A stretch of DNA of 64,000 nucleotides from Egaibacter sp046050465 (GCA_046050465.1 JBJOPS010000023.1:1-64000); one strand, 5' to 3'. Positions 27,399 through 36,281 are shown, numbered from the stretch's first letter. The notes: a model not told the origin generated them from the sequence alone. Made by a program: numbers and translations.

Positions 27399-29207
27399 TC
27401 AGGCAGCCTCTGTTTCGGTGGCGTGGGCGGCTTTGCCGGTGCTGGTGCGCATGCTGTTGGCGGCCAGCTTGAAGGGCTCGGCGCCAACGCGGCGAACGGT
27501 GGCGATGAAGGTCTCGTTGCCACCCTGTATGACCTGGCGTTCACGGCGGTAAGTGTCGATGATGGCTTCGATCACGTCGGCCACTTCGTCAGCAGCGAAT
27601 GAAGGACCAACCACTTTGCCGGCCAGGGGCGCACCGCTCAAGGCAGAGCCGTCAGAGCCACCCAGCGACACCTGATACCACTCCTTGCCGTCTTTATCCA
27701 CGCCCAGAATGCCGATATGGCCGGTGTGGTGGTGACCGCAGGAGTTGATGCAACCGCTGATGTGCAGGTCAATCTCGCCCAGATCATGCAGCTCGTCCAG
27801 ATCCTGGTAGCGCTCGGTGATGGCTTGCGCGATGGGCAGCGAACGGGCATTGGCCAGTGCGCAGAAATCGCCGCCGGGGCAGGCGATCATGTCGGACAGC
27901 AGGCGGATGTTGGGCCGTGCAAAGCCGAGCTTGCGGGCGGCGCGCCACAGCTCGGGCAGCTGGTCGCAACGCACCCAGGGCAGCACCAGATTCTGATCGT
28001 GCGTGACCCGCACTTCACCGGCCGAGAATTCGTCAGCCAGCGCAGCGGCACCCTCCAGCTGCCCGGCGCTGGCGTCGCCAGGCGCGTAGCCCAGACGTTT
28101 GAACGACAGCGTCACGGCGCGCAGATCGGGGTTTTTGTGCGGGGCGACGTTTTGCTGCAGCCACCGGCCAAATTCAACATCATCTTCGGCGGCGGCGCGC
28201 AGGATGTGGGCGATTTTGGCGTCGGCATCCTTGCGGTTGCAACTCAGGTTGGGCGGCACAAACGAGGCGGACACGCGCTCCAGCTCGGCCTGGTCTATGG
28301 TGTGCGGCGCACCGTCCACATCCAGAATCTGCTGGTACTCGGCTTCCACTTCGTCGGTGTAGCGCTGGCCTTCGGCTTTCACCAGAATCTTGATGCGGGC
28401 CTTGTACATGTTGTCGCGGCGGCCCCAGCGGTTGTAGACACGCACCACGGCTTCCAGGTAATTGAGGATCTGGTTCCATGGCAAAAACTCGCGGATGACC
28501 GTGCCCACAACCGGGGTGCGGCCCATGCCGCCGCCGACGATGACCCGAAATCCAATGTCGCCAGCGTCATTGCGAATGACGTGCAGGCCCACATCGTGCC
28601 AATAAGTGGCTGCGCGGTCTTCCGTGGCGCCGGTGATGGCGATCTTGAATTTGCGTGGCAAAAACGCGAACTCAGGGTGCAGCGTGCTCCACTGGCGCAA
28701 AATTTCGGCAAAAGGGCGCGGGTCAGCCACTTCGTCCACAGCAATGCCGGCACGTTCGTCACTGGTGATGTTGCGGATGCAGTTGCCGCTGGTCTGGATG
28801 CCGTGCATGTTGACGCTGGCCAGCAGGTCCATCACGTCGGCGCTCTTGTCCAGTGGAATCCAGTTGTATTGCACGTTCTGGCGCGTGGTGAAGTGGCCCA
28901 CGCCGCTGGGCAGCGAACTCAGGTCGGACAGGCCTGGGTTGGCTTTGTCCAGGTTGTTCTCGCTCTTGCGGTCGTAATCGCGGGCGATTTTGGCCAGCAC
29001 ACGTAACTGCGCCGTAGACAGCTCGCCGTAGGGCACGGCCACGCGCAGCATGGGTGCAAACCGCTGGATGTACCAGCCGTTTTGCAGGCGCAGCGGCCTG
29101 AATTCGTCGTCGCCGAGCTGGCCTTTGAGATTGCGCTCCAGCTGGTCGCGGTATTGCGCGGCGCGCTGCTTGACGAATTGGCGGTCAAAGTCAGTGTATT
29201 GATACAT
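27399..29207 (-). CDS. cysI: Siroheme sulfite reductase, ferredoxin/nitrite-reductase-like
   Basis: Reduces sulfite to sulfide. The 602-residue protein has two nitrite/sulfite reductase repeats and the siroheme-[4Fe-4S] cysteines Cys443, Cys449 (CPGGDFC), Cys486 and Cys490 (GCINSC), plus VGGGMGRTPVVG in the first half. There is no cysJ flavoprotein gene here, so electrons probably come from a ferredoxin or from DUF934-linked partners. A nitrite reductase reading is possible from family alone, but the cysH/D/N operon favours sulfite. Confidence 0.9.
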   Translation of the reverse strand: MYQYTDFDRQFVKQRAAQYRDQLERNLKGQLGDDEFRPLRLQNGWYIQRFAPMLRVAVPYGELSTAQLRVLAKIARDYDRKSENNLDKANPGLSDLSSLPSGVGHFTTRQNVQYNWIPLDKSADVMDLLASVNMHGIQTSGNCIRNITSDERAGIAVDEVADPRPFAEILRQWSTLHPEFAFLPRKFKIAITGATEDRAATYWHDVGLHVIRNDAGDIGFRVIVGGGMGRTPVVGTVIREFLPWNQILNYLEAVVRVYNRWGRRDNMYKARIKILVKAEGQRYTDEVEAEYQQILDVDGAPHTIDQAELERVSASFVPPNLSCNRKDADAKIAHILRAAAEDDVEFGRWLQQNVAPHKNPDLRAVTLSFKRLGYAPGDASAGQLEGAAALADEFSAGEVRVTHDQNLVLPWVRCDQLPELWRAARKLGFARPNIRLLSDMIACPGGDFCALANARSLPIAQAITERYQDLDELHDLGEIDLHISGCINSCGHHHTGHIGILGVDKDGKEWYQVSLGGSDGSALSGAPLAGKVVGPSFAADEVADVIEAIIDTYRRERQVIQGGNETFIATVRRVGAEPFKLAANSMRTSTGKAAHATETEAA

Positions 29208-29230
29208 GGCGAGACAACTTCAAAGAGGGC

Positions 29231-30022
29231 TTAAAGAGCAATCAGTTTCACGCCGGCGTAAGCCAGCAGCACGGACAAAAGGGATCTGATGACGCGCTCA
29301 GGCGAACGTGCCATCAGGTGGGAACCCACCCAGATGCCGGGAATGGAGCCCATAAGCAGCTTGGCCAGCAGTGACCAGTCCACCGAGCCCAGCGATGCGT
29401 GGCCGAGGCCAGCCACCAGCGTCAGCGGCACGGCGTAGGCAATATCGGCGGCCACGATGCGCATCAGCGGCAGGCGAGGGTACAAAATGATCAAAACGGT
29501 GACGCCAATGGCGCCAGCGCCAACGGATGTGAGGGTGACCAGCGTGCCGATGAGGGCGCCAAACAGCAAAGGCAGGCTCCAGTGGCGGGGTGTGGCGGCC
29601 AGTATTTCCTCGCCCAGCGCAACTCTGGTGGGGGCGGCTTTGCCGCGCAGCGCCTTGTATAACGTGGCCGCAGCGGTGAGCAGCAGTGCCACGCCCAGCG
29701 TGGTGGTCATGACAGCCTGGACCTGCGCGCTGGCCGGGCCAATGGTGCGCAGGATGTAAAGCGTGATCAGCGCTGCCGGAATGCTGCCGGCCGATAGCTG
29801 GAACACCACGCGCCAGTCAACCCGTTTGGCGCGCGCCAGCTTCACGGTGCCGCTCATTTTGGTGAAGGCAGCGAACAGCAGGTCGGTACCGACAGCCAGA
29901 TAGGGCTTTACACCGAAGAAAAAGATCAGGATGGGGGTCATCAGCGAGCCGCCGCCCACACCCGTGAGCCCGACCACCAGGCCGACAAAAAACCCCGCAA
30001 AGACAAACGCCAAATCGTGCAT
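29231..30022 (-). CDS. TauE/SafE-family sulfite exporter-like membrane protein
   Basis: A 263-residue protein with about eight membrane helices and the family start GFFVGLVVGLTGVGGGSLMT, followed by PYLAVGTDLLFAAFTKMSGT. TauE/SafE members move sulfite, sulfonates or related anions. It is the first gene of the sulfate-assimilation operon, 23 bp before cysI, so it may import sulfate or vent excess sulfite; the direction cannot be told from sequence. Confidence 0.87.
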   Translation of the reverse strand: MHDLAFVFAGFFVGLVVGLTGVGGGSLMTPILIFFFGVKPYLAVGTDLLFAAFTKMSGTVKLARAKRVDWRVVFQLSAGSIPAALITLYILRTIGPASAQVQAVMTTTLGVALLLTAAATLYKALRGKAAPTRVALGEEILAATPRHWSLPLLFGALIGTLVTLTSVGAGAIGVTVLIILYPRLPLMRIVAADIAYAVPLTLVAGLGHASLGSVDWSLLAKLLMGSIPGIWVGSHLMARSPERVIRSLLSVLLAYAGVKLIAL

Positions 30023-30077
30023 GGGGGAGACTGTAGGGCGCCTCGCTTATATTGCGAACTACATTTATGTGATGTCG

Positions 30078-30096
30078 TTATTCTGGATTTGAATAA
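30078..30096 (-). promoter_or_regulatory. LysR-type operator candidate upstream of the cys operon
   Basis: Perfect dyad TTATTC-N7-GAATAA, which fits the T-N11-A rule of LysR-family sites. It lies 56 bp upstream of the first cys-operon gene, and an AT-rich tatatt stretch (30053-30058) suggests a promoter between them. CysB is the obvious candidate regulator, by inference. Confidence 0.5.
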
Positions 30097-30135
30097 AGAC
30101 CTGTATGTGGTTCGTATTTCGCGGAGCCGGGTGGG

Positions 30136-30229
30136 CGAAACCGAGAGGCCCAGGGCAGGCTGCCCTCCTCATACGTCGCTGCGCGCCTCGAAATCGTCGG
30201 GACAGCCTGCCCTGGGCCTCTCGGTTTCG
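30136..30229. repeat. Hairpin element with perfect 27-bp inverted arms
   Basis: Arms at 30136-30162 and 30203-30229 are exact reverse complements (cgaaaccgagaggcccaggg and so on) around a 40-bp loop that contains cgtcgctgcgcgcctcgaaa. The size and perfect symmetry suggest a miniature mobile or REP-like element rather than a terminator, since no T-run follows either arm. Confidence 0.85.
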
Positions 30230-30279
30230 GGTACTTATTTGTACTTAATTGGGGTCAGATCCGAATTTATTCATCCAGT

Positions 30280-30336
30280 TTGCTACCAAATAAATAGCTG
30301 ATCACCCATATATCACAAGGGCTGGATGCCAATTTA
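30280..30336 (-). repeat. Dispersed mini-repeat, intergenic copy beside the hairpin element
   Basis: The core gctaccaaataaatagc is at 30282-30298, followed by tgatcacccatatatcacaa, gggctggatgcc and aattt, the reversed family layout. It directly follows the 30.14 kb hairpin element. Confidence 0.85.
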
Positions 30337-30354
30337 GTATCAAATTTGACCCTT

Positions 30355-31200
30355 TTAAGGCCCGTTCCGGCTCAACTCCCGCATGCGTTCCTCAAAGTAG
30401 CTGCCGACCGTGTAGCGCTCTGACAGCACGATTTCCCGGCGTGGGTGCAAAAACAGCGGCATGGAGATGCGTGACTTTTTGGCGCCTGCGCCTACCGGGT
30501 TCAGCACGCGGTGCACGGTGGACGGGTAATAGTGGCCGGAGGCTTCTTCCAGCATGTCGCCGATGTTGACGATCAAGAGGCCGAAGTCGCAGGGCACGTC
30601 GTACCAGGCGTTGTCTTTGCCCAGCACCTGAAGGCCCGGCTCGGTGGCGGCCGGCAGGATGGTCAGCAGGTTGATGTCGCCATGGGCCGCGGCGCGCACG
30701 GCGCCGGGTTCCTCGTCGCCCACCAGCGGCGGGTAGTGCAGCACGCGCAGCAGGGTTTCCTGGCAGCCGGCTATCATTTTCGTGAGCGGCATGGAATACC
30801 GCGCTTTCACCTCGGGCGGCGAGTTGTCTTCCACCCATTGCAGCAAGGTGGCGGCCAGTTGGCTGCCTGCGGCGTAGTAACGGCGCGCGGCGTCAGACAC
30901 CTCCGCCGGGTAACGGCCCCAGGGGTAGATGTGGAAAAACTCTTTCAGGTCGCGCTTGGTGTGGCCTTTGGCGGTTTCCGACACCTTGGGGGAGAAGTAG
31001 CCGTCGAGCTTGTCAAAGTTGTAGGGGTAGCTGTTTTTGGCGTCCGTGCTGAAGAAAGCCAGCCATTCCGTATAGATGCCTTCAACCAGCTTCTGGTCCA
31101 GCGGGTGGTTGGACAACACGCCAAAACCCGTTTCATGCAGGCTGGTGCAGAAATCTTTGGCTGCGGTGGGGCTGCGGTAGTCAACGATGGGGAATTTCAT
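30355..31200 (-). CDS. 2-oxoglutarate/Fe(II) oxygenase, isopenicillin-N-synthase-like
   Basis: A 281-residue non-haem iron oxygenase. The facial triad is His173-x-Asp175 (AAHGDINLLTIL) and His230 (STVHRVLNP), with the 2-oxoglutarate-binding Arg244/Ser246 (SRISMPLFLHP). The N-terminal FPIVDYRS and ETGFGVLSNHPL are the usual DIOX_N motifs. Substrate unknown. It lies 4 bp after the nucleoside hydrolase and reads in the same direction, so a role in nucleoside or purine breakdown is possible but unproven. Confidence 0.9.
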   Translation of the reverse strand: MKFPIVDYRSPTAAKDFCTSLHETGFGVLSNHPLDQKLVEGIYTEWLAFFSTDAKNSYPYNFDKLDGYFSPKVSETAKGHTKRDLKEFFHIYPWGRYPAEVSDAARRYYAAGSQLAATLLQWVEDNSPPEVKARYSMPLTKMIAGCQETLLRVLHYPPLVGDEEPGAVRAAAHGDINLLTILPAATEPGLQVLGKDNAWYDVPCDFGLLIVNIGDMLEEASGHYYPSTVHRVLNPVGAGAKKSRISMPLFLHPRREIVLSERYTVGSYFEERMRELSRNGP

Positions 31201-31204
31201 GAGG

Positions 31205-32206
31205 TCAGTTCTCCTTGAGCCAGTCGCTCATCAGGGTGTTTTCAAAGACTTTCAGGCAGCCCGGTGCATCCACCGCCATGCAGACCTGGGTGATGGGCTT
31301 GTCCTTGCCCCAGTCGGTCAGCGGGTAGTTGATGTAGTCGCGCCGGTTCATGATGGTTTGCCCCTCGGCCAGGCCGTCCGTGGCAACGCGTACGCGGCCA
31401 CTTTCCACGGTGAACAGCTCGGGGTTCACGAGGTAGATGAAGGCCAGCAGGTCATGGGCAAAACAGCCGGGTTTGCTGAACAGCTGCTTGTGTAGACCGC
31501 TGTAAAACCGGGAATAGAACTCGACCGCCTGATGCAGCGTGCTGGTCGCCAGATGCCGGTGGCGGTCGGCAATCTTCCTGAACAGCGCCAGCTCGGTGAT
31601 CACCCGATGTGTCACGTCCAGGCCAACCATGGTGAGCTTCCAGCCGGCGGTGAACACGTCGTCGGCCGCATGGGGGTCATTCCAGATATTGGCCTCGGCC
31701 ACAGGGGAGACGTTGCCGGGCTCCAGCACGGTGCCGCCCATGATGATGACCTCACGCAGCAACGTGGGCAACTCGGGCTCCAGCTTCAGCGCCAGGCTGA
31801 GGTTGCCCAGCGGCCCCACCGCCACCAGTGTGATTTCGCCGGGATGGGCGCGCGCCATGTCCACGATGAACTGGGCGGACGAGCGCGGATCGACCTGGTT
31901 GTGTGTGGCCACGCGCGAGGTCAGGTTGCCCAGACCGTCATCGCCGTGGATGAAGGCGGGCGGCGCTTCGGGGTGTTTGACCCACGGGGTTTTGACGCCC
32001 TGGGTGACCGGGATGCCGGGCCGGCCCGCAATCGCGGTGAGGTACAGCGCGTTGGTGGCAGCCTGCTCGACGGACACATTGCCAAACGTGGTGGTGATGC
32101 CCACCACGTTTATGGCCGGGTGCGCCAGCGCGAAGTAAAGCGCCATGGCGTCGTCCACGCCGGGGTCGGTGTCGTAAATGACTTTGTGTGGTTGGGTGCT
32201 GGTCAT
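31205..32206 (-). CDS. Nucleoside hydrolase (IUNH family)
   Basis: Hydrolyses N-glycosidic bonds of ribonucleosides to base and ribose. The 333-residue protein has the Ca2+-binding Asp cluster DTDPGVDDA (12-20) and a PLGNLSLALKLEP block with NIWNDPHAADDVF near the active site. The ATG at 32206 places DTDPGVDD at the normal distance. The ribokinase gene lies 19 bp upstream in the same direction, which would phosphorylate the released ribose, so the pair forms a nucleoside use unit. Confidence 0.94.
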   Translation of the reverse strand: MTSTQPHKVIYDTDPGVDDAMALYFALAHPAINVVGITTTFGNVSVEQAATNALYLTAIAGRPGIPVTQGVKTPWVKHPEAPPAFIHGDDGLGNLTSRVATHNQVDPRSSAQFIVDMARAHPGEITLVAVGPLGNLSLALKLEPELPTLLREVIIMGGTVLEPGNVSPVAEANIWNDPHAADDVFTAGWKLTMVGLDVTHRVITELALFRKIADRHRHLATSTLHQAVEFYSRFYSGLHKQLFSKPGCFAHDLLAFIYLVNPELFTVESGRVRVATDGLAEGQTIMNRRDYINYPLTDWGKDKPITQVCMAVDAPGCLKVFENTLMSDWLKEN

Positions 32207-32225
32207 GGGGGAAAGAAATGTCGAT

Positions 32226-33173
32226 TCAGGCGGCAAAGCCGCAGAAGGTTCTCAAGGCGGACAACTTGTCCTCGGCGACGGCGGCGGTTTTCGCAACCAG
32301 CGCCTGAACCTCGGCATGCGCGGGGATGCTGGATTGCGCGCCGGGCCGGGTGCAGGCCAGCGCACCTGCCGCGCTGGCGGCGGCCAGAGCCTGAGGCCAG
32401 GACTGTTTGTGCTGTAACGCTGCCACCAGTGCGCCGCAGAAGGTGTCACCCGCGCCCGTGGTGTCAACCGGCGTCACGTCGAAGGCGGGTTGAAACAGCA
32501 CTTGGCCATTGATGCGGGCACAGCAACCGTGGTGTCCCAATGTCACCACCACACAGGGCACATCAATCTTCGCCAGCGACTGGGCAATGCTGCTTTTGTC
32601 CTGAGCCCAATTGTGGGCAATGGCGACCAGCTCGCCTTCGTTGACGATCAGCACGTCAATGTTTTTCAGCAACCCGGCAGGCAGGCTTTGAGCCGGTGCG
32701 GCATTGAGCACAACGGCGACGCCTTTGGCTCTGGCCGCCTGGGCATACGCAGCGACCGATTCAATCGGTGTTTCCAGCTGCATCAGCAGGTGGGTAACGC
32801 CTTCCAGAGACGGCAAATGCCCTTCCTGCAGTACCGCGTTGGCGCCGGGAGCTACCGTGATGGCGTTTTCGGCGTCGTCAGACACGCAGATGAAAGCGGT
32901 GCCCGTTGCCTGTGTCTTGTCGCGGACTATGTGAAGTTCTACATTTGCCCCGAGCAGCGATTCTTCAAGTGGCCGGGCGTACAAATCATCACCCAAAGCC
33001 AGCAGCATCTGTGTCGGTGCACCGCCTGCGCGGGCACACGCCACGGCCTGATTGGCGCCCTTGCCGCCGGGATAGGTTTTGAACTCGCGCCCGAGCACGG
33101 TTTCACCCGGAGCGGGGATGTGCGAGGCGCGCACGACAAAGTCCAGGTTGGCTGAACCGGCAACAAGAATCAT
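32226..33173 (-). CDS. rbsK: Ribokinase
   Basis: PfkB-family sugar kinase of 315 residues. PfkB signature 1 is YPGGKGANQAVACARAGG; signature 2 with the catalytic Asp is DTTGAGDTFCGALVAAL. The N-terminal AGSANLDFVV is typical of ribokinase. ATG at 33173 chosen; a TTG two codons upstream is also in frame. It is upstream of the nucleoside hydrolase, so it probably takes ribose from nucleoside hydrolysis into ribose 5-phosphate. Confidence 0.93.
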   Translation of the reverse strand: MILVAGSANLDFVVRASHIPAPGETVLGREFKTYPGGKGANQAVACARAGGAPTQMLLALGDDLYARPLEESLLGANVELHIVRDKTQATGTAFICVSDDAENAITVAPGANAVLQEGHLPSLEGVTHLLMQLETPIESVAAYAQAARAKGVAVVLNAAPAQSLPAGLLKNIDVLIVNEGELVAIAHNWAQDKSSIAQSLAKIDVPCVVVTLGHHGCCARINGQVLFQPAFDVTPVDTTGAGDTFCGALVAALQHKQSWPQALAAASAAGALACTRPGAQSSIPAHAEVQALVAKTAAVAEDKLSALRTFCGFAA

Positions 33174-33272
33174 GGTCAAACCAATTTCACTGAGTGAGAT
33201 GAGGTGATTCGAAAGCGTGGCAGAGCAGTCATAATCTGCTTATTTGGGTAGTGCAAATAGCTGCCGTATCGA

Positions 33273-34013
33273 ATGGTACCTCTTGTATTTGTCAAAGTTG
33301 TGGGATTTACGGACGTTGAAAGACACGCCCTCAACACGGTATTTCGCCTGTCACGAGAGCGCAAGGTGTCGTATACCCTGTGGACACCGGAGGCTGCGTT
33401 GGCACCGCACCTGGGTCTGATCGACTGCGACAGTTACGAGGCTCGGCTTGAACTGGCATCCCCTGGTCACAATGCCAACTTGAAACTGATTTGCGTCGGT
33501 ACAGGTGCACCGGAAAACGCATGGCGGATATTTGGCCGGCCCCTGGATTGGGCTGCCGTGGTACAGGCGATGGACGATCTGTTCATGATGCCGCCCTCGC
33601 AGGCCCAGGAATTGTTGAATACCGATGTTGGCCACATGGATTTCCTGCCACCTGGCGTGAAGGTGTCCCTGCTGGTTGACGCTTCACGCGATCAGCGCAT
33701 GTACCTGCGCGCCAGACTGGCGCTGGCGGGGCTCTATGAGGTGGAAGAAGTTGATACCGGTGCGCTTGCTCTGGACATGGCGCGGCGGCGCCACTACGAC
33801 CTGGTGATCGTCAGTCTGGACATGCCCGACATGGATGGCTGGAAGCTGGTCGAGAAGCTGGTTGGCATGGAGCCGGTGATTGGCCGTGTGGTGCTGAGCA
33901 CCGGTGATACCTCGTGGCATATGCAGGAACGCGCCGAGCAGGCCGGTTGCTTTGCGGTGCTGGAGCGCCCGTTTGACCCTGGCCAGATCATTCAGTTGCT
34001 GCAAAAAGTGTAG
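33273..34013 (+). CDS. Protein with a C-terminal pseudo-receiver domain
   Basis: A 246-residue protein. The N-terminal ~120 residues are of unknown type; residues 128-246 form a response-regulator receiver fold. Key residues are lost: the acidic pair is Asp136-Ala137, the phospho-acceptor position is Ser181 (VIVSLDMPDMDG, where an Asp should stand three before MP), and the conserved Lys is Arg232 (LERPF). Ser209/Thr210 are kept. It should not be phosphorylated in the usual way. No sensor kinase is nearby; it converges with mnmC, 4 bp apart. Confidence 0.85.
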   Translation: MVPLVFVKVVGFTDVERHALNTVFRLSRERKVSYTLWTPEAALAPHLGLIDCDSYEARLELASPGHNANLKLICVGTGAPENAWRIFGRPLDWAAVVQAMDDLFMMPPSQAQELLNTDVGHMDFLPPGVKVSLLVDASRDQRMYLRARLALAGLYEVEEVDTGALALDMARRRHYDLVIVSLDMPDMDGWKLVEKLVGMEPVIGRVVLSTGDTSWHMQERAEQAGCFAVLERPFDPGQIIQLLQKV

Positions 34014-34017
34014 CTGA

Positions 34018-35886
34018 TCACGCCTGCAGCAAGCGGGCCAGGCGGCTCTCAATGGGCAGGGGTTCGGCATGCAGACGGGCTGCCAGCAACTCGGCACACA
34101 GCATGCTCAGACTGAGCCCCCGTGAACCCATGGCGGCGCTGACCCACAGGCTGGCTGACCCGTCGCCCTGAACTGCATCGACTACCGGCAGGCGGTCGGA
34201 TGTGGCACAGCGCACTCCCGACCAGGCCTGAATTTCTTCGCCTGCGAATTGTTGCTTCAGGTGTGCCGCAGCACGGGGTAGCAAGGCTTCGAGTTTTCGA
34301 AGATTTTCCAGATGCCGGGCTTGATGCGATGCCCTCTGCTGGTTTGAAGAATCCAGTTGTTCGTAGGTAGCCCCCGCGAACCACGCCAGTCCATCCTTCA
34401 CCGGCACCGCCGGAATGAAGCTCCCTGACCCATTGACCGGTGTCTCGGGAAACACCGCGTTGTCACCGCTGTGGTGCAGCGCCCATGACACCTGGCCGGC
34501 AAGCTCGCGCGCCGAATCGAGCCGGCCCGCGGGCCTGTCAATGGAAATCTGTTGTGCATGGCGCAGCAGAGTGAGCGATCCACCCGCAGCCGCCACGACC
34601 ACCAGCGGTGCTGTGGCCAACGCCCGCCCGGAATCGTCTGACACCGCCCAGCCTTGTGGCGTGCGGGCGAGGTGGTTTACCCGCGTCCTGGGCACAAGGC
34701 GCACACCGGGTTCATCAAGCCAGGTCTGTACCAGACGGGCCGGTTTTATCCAGGCGCCGTGTGCGTGCCACAGGGCTTTGTCAGGCCCGGAAAAGTCCGC
34801 TGAGATGCTTTCATGTACCGCTGTGCGGGACCATTCTTCTCCAGCCAATGGCCAGTTGGCAGGCAGACCCAGCGCACCATCGAGCCGACGCTCCAGTGTG
34901 CCGCGCTCTTCAAAATCCTGTCCCGGCGTCAACGCCGTACGAGCTTGCTCCAGCGTCAGTCGCAAACCGGCGCGCGACAGACGGGAGCGCGGGCTGTTGT
35001 CGGGCGAGTTGTGGGGCACGGCGAGCCCGGCGGGCAAACCGGAAGCCCCGGCGGCCGGTGCGTCGGCGGCGTCCAGCACCTGCACCTCCCAGCCACGTCG
35101 TGCCAGCGAAGCCGCGACGCTGGCGCCGGCCAGTCCGGCCCCAATCACCACGCAGCGGCTGGGCGAAACGGCCACCGGATGCGCGCCGGGACGGCCCCCA
35201 CGGCTGTTGCTGAGGTTCCACCCGGGATTGAAATGCCCTTGAAAAGGAGCCACCGGGGTGTGGAACTCAAAGCCCAGCCGGACAAGGTCATTGCGCAGGC
35301 GGTCGTTGGCATCGTGCAGGAGGATCAGCTCCGTGCCGCGGCGACAGCATCGCACCACGGCCTTCAGAGCCCAATGGGCAGGTTCGGATGACGGGAAAGA
35401 GCGGGGGGCAGTTGACGCCGCCAGTGGCCCGAGAAAAACCGCGTCTGCGGTGAAATGCTGCTCCCGCAGCATGGTCTTGAGCCCGCCGATACACATGGTC
35501 AGCAGCACATGGCCTGCGCTCAGATGAATGCGATGAAACCCGGGCAGAAACCCGAACCACTGGCGATTGAGCGTCGCAGCATGGGGCCGCAGCTGCGAAA
35601 AGGCGTCGATCAAGCGTCGCAGCGATTCCGGGTTCGGGGCCTGCTCGCAAATGGCCACGTAATGCAGCATGCGCGGCCGTTGGGGGTCACATTGCCACGC
35701 CTGCCAGGTGGACAGAAAATTTGTGCCGTCACCAAAAGTGGTGTCCAGCACACACCAGGCAGGCAGGCTCTGCCATCTCTGACGAAAGGCTGAGCAGGTA
35801 GTTGCTGGCACGTTAGCCGGGATGCCAGACCTGGGGGCCGGGTCAGGCAGCAGGCGGTACGTAGCCCTGCGCCGCGTCGGCACCAT
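34018..35886 (-). CDS. mnmC: MnmC-type tRNA 5-carboxymethylaminomethyl-uridine oxidoreductase with a degenerate methyltransferase half
   Basis: Works on wobble U34 of tRNA. From the ATG at 35886 the protein has 622 residues. The C-terminal FAD half (VIGAGLAGASVAASLARRGW, 247-266; then WSGVRCATSDRLPVVDAV) is the oxidase converting cmnm5U to nm5U. The N-terminal MnmD half is poorly preserved: the SAM loop reads DTTFGDGTNFL (48-58), and the block that normally reads FLDGFAP is FLGPLAA (151-157), lacking the catalytic Asp. The true start is uncertain because the N-terminus overlaps the YggX gene by 44 bp. Confidence 0.85.
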   Translation of the reverse strand: MVPTRRRATYRLLPDPAPRSGIPANVPATTCSAFRQRWQSLPAWCVLDTTFGDGTNFLSTWQAWQCDPQRPRMLHYVAICEQAPNPESLRRLIDAFSQLRPHAATLNRQWFGFLPGFHRIHLSAGHVLLTMCIGGLKTMLREQHFTADAVFLGPLAASTAPRSFPSSEPAHWALKAVVRCCRRGTELILLHDANDRLRNDLVRLGFEFHTPVAPFQGHFNPGWNLSNSRGGRPGAHPVAVSPSRCVVIGAGLAGASVAASLARRGWEVQVLDAADAPAAGASGLPAGLAVPHNSPDNSPRSRLSRAGLRLTLEQARTALTPGQDFEERGTLERRLDGALGLPANWPLAGEEWSRTAVHESISADFSGPDKALWHAHGAWIKPARLVQTWLDEPGVRLVPRTRVNHLARTPQGWAVSDDSGRALATAPLVVVAAAGGSLTLLRHAQQISIDRPAGRLDSARELAGQVSWALHHSGDNAVFPETPVNGSGSFIPAVPVKDGLAWFAGATYEQLDSSNQQRASHQARHLENLRKLEALLPRAAAHLKQQFAGEEIQAWSGVRCATSDRLPVVDAVQGDGSASLWVSAAMGSRGLSLSMLCAELLAARLHAEPLPIESRLARLLQA

Positions 35887-36115
35887 CGCCAAAAAAGTGG
35901 TTCTCCATCTGGCGGGCGAGATACTGGCGGGCGCGTGCGTCGGCCAGGTTCAGCCGGTTTTCGTTGACCAGCATGGTCTGGTGCTTGAGCCAGGCCGCCC
36001 ACGCTTCCTTGCTGACACTTTCCCAGATGCGTTTACCCAGTTCACCGGGATAGGGTGGAAAGTCCAGAGCTTGGGCTTCTTTACCGAGTTTGATGCAGTT
36101 GACGGTGCGTGCCAT
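35843..36115 (-). CDS. Probable Fe(2+)-trafficking protein (YggX)
   Basis: A 90-residue YggX protein, which protects iron-sulfur clusters from oxidative damage. The start MARTVNCIKLGKEAQALDFP with its conserved Cys and PYPGELGKRIWESVSKEAW is diagnostic. Its end overlaps the assigned mnmC start by 44 bp, so either the mnmC start is further in or the genes are translationally coupled. Confidence 0.95.
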   Translation of the reverse strand: MARTVNCIKLGKEAQALDFPPYPGELGKRIWESVSKEAWAAWLKHQTMLVNENRLNLADARARQYLARQMENHFFGDGADAAQGYVPPAA

Positions 36116-36281
36116 GAATTACCTTTGAGTGGGAATGTTTTGTTGGTGAAAACCTAAGCCTGAATCTTATTCGGTTTGCAAATGCCCGACGATGCCGGGA
36201 ACTTCAAAGGCACAATGGGCACCAACCTGGCATCCGCCGCAAGGGCGGGCTTGATGAAGGACTTTTATTTTGAATGTCGTG

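Larger units (their letters stand above)
30023..30354. other. 332-bp intergenic region with promoter, hairpin and repeats
   Basis: No gene is supported here. From left to right it holds the cys operon promoter side with a TTATTC-N7-GAATAA dyad, a 94-bp hairpin element (30136-30229), a segment aattggggtcagatccgaat resembling ends of REP-associated elements, and a dispersed 17-bp-core repeat (30280-30336), then tcaaatttgaccctttta before the next gene's end. Confidence 0.8.
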
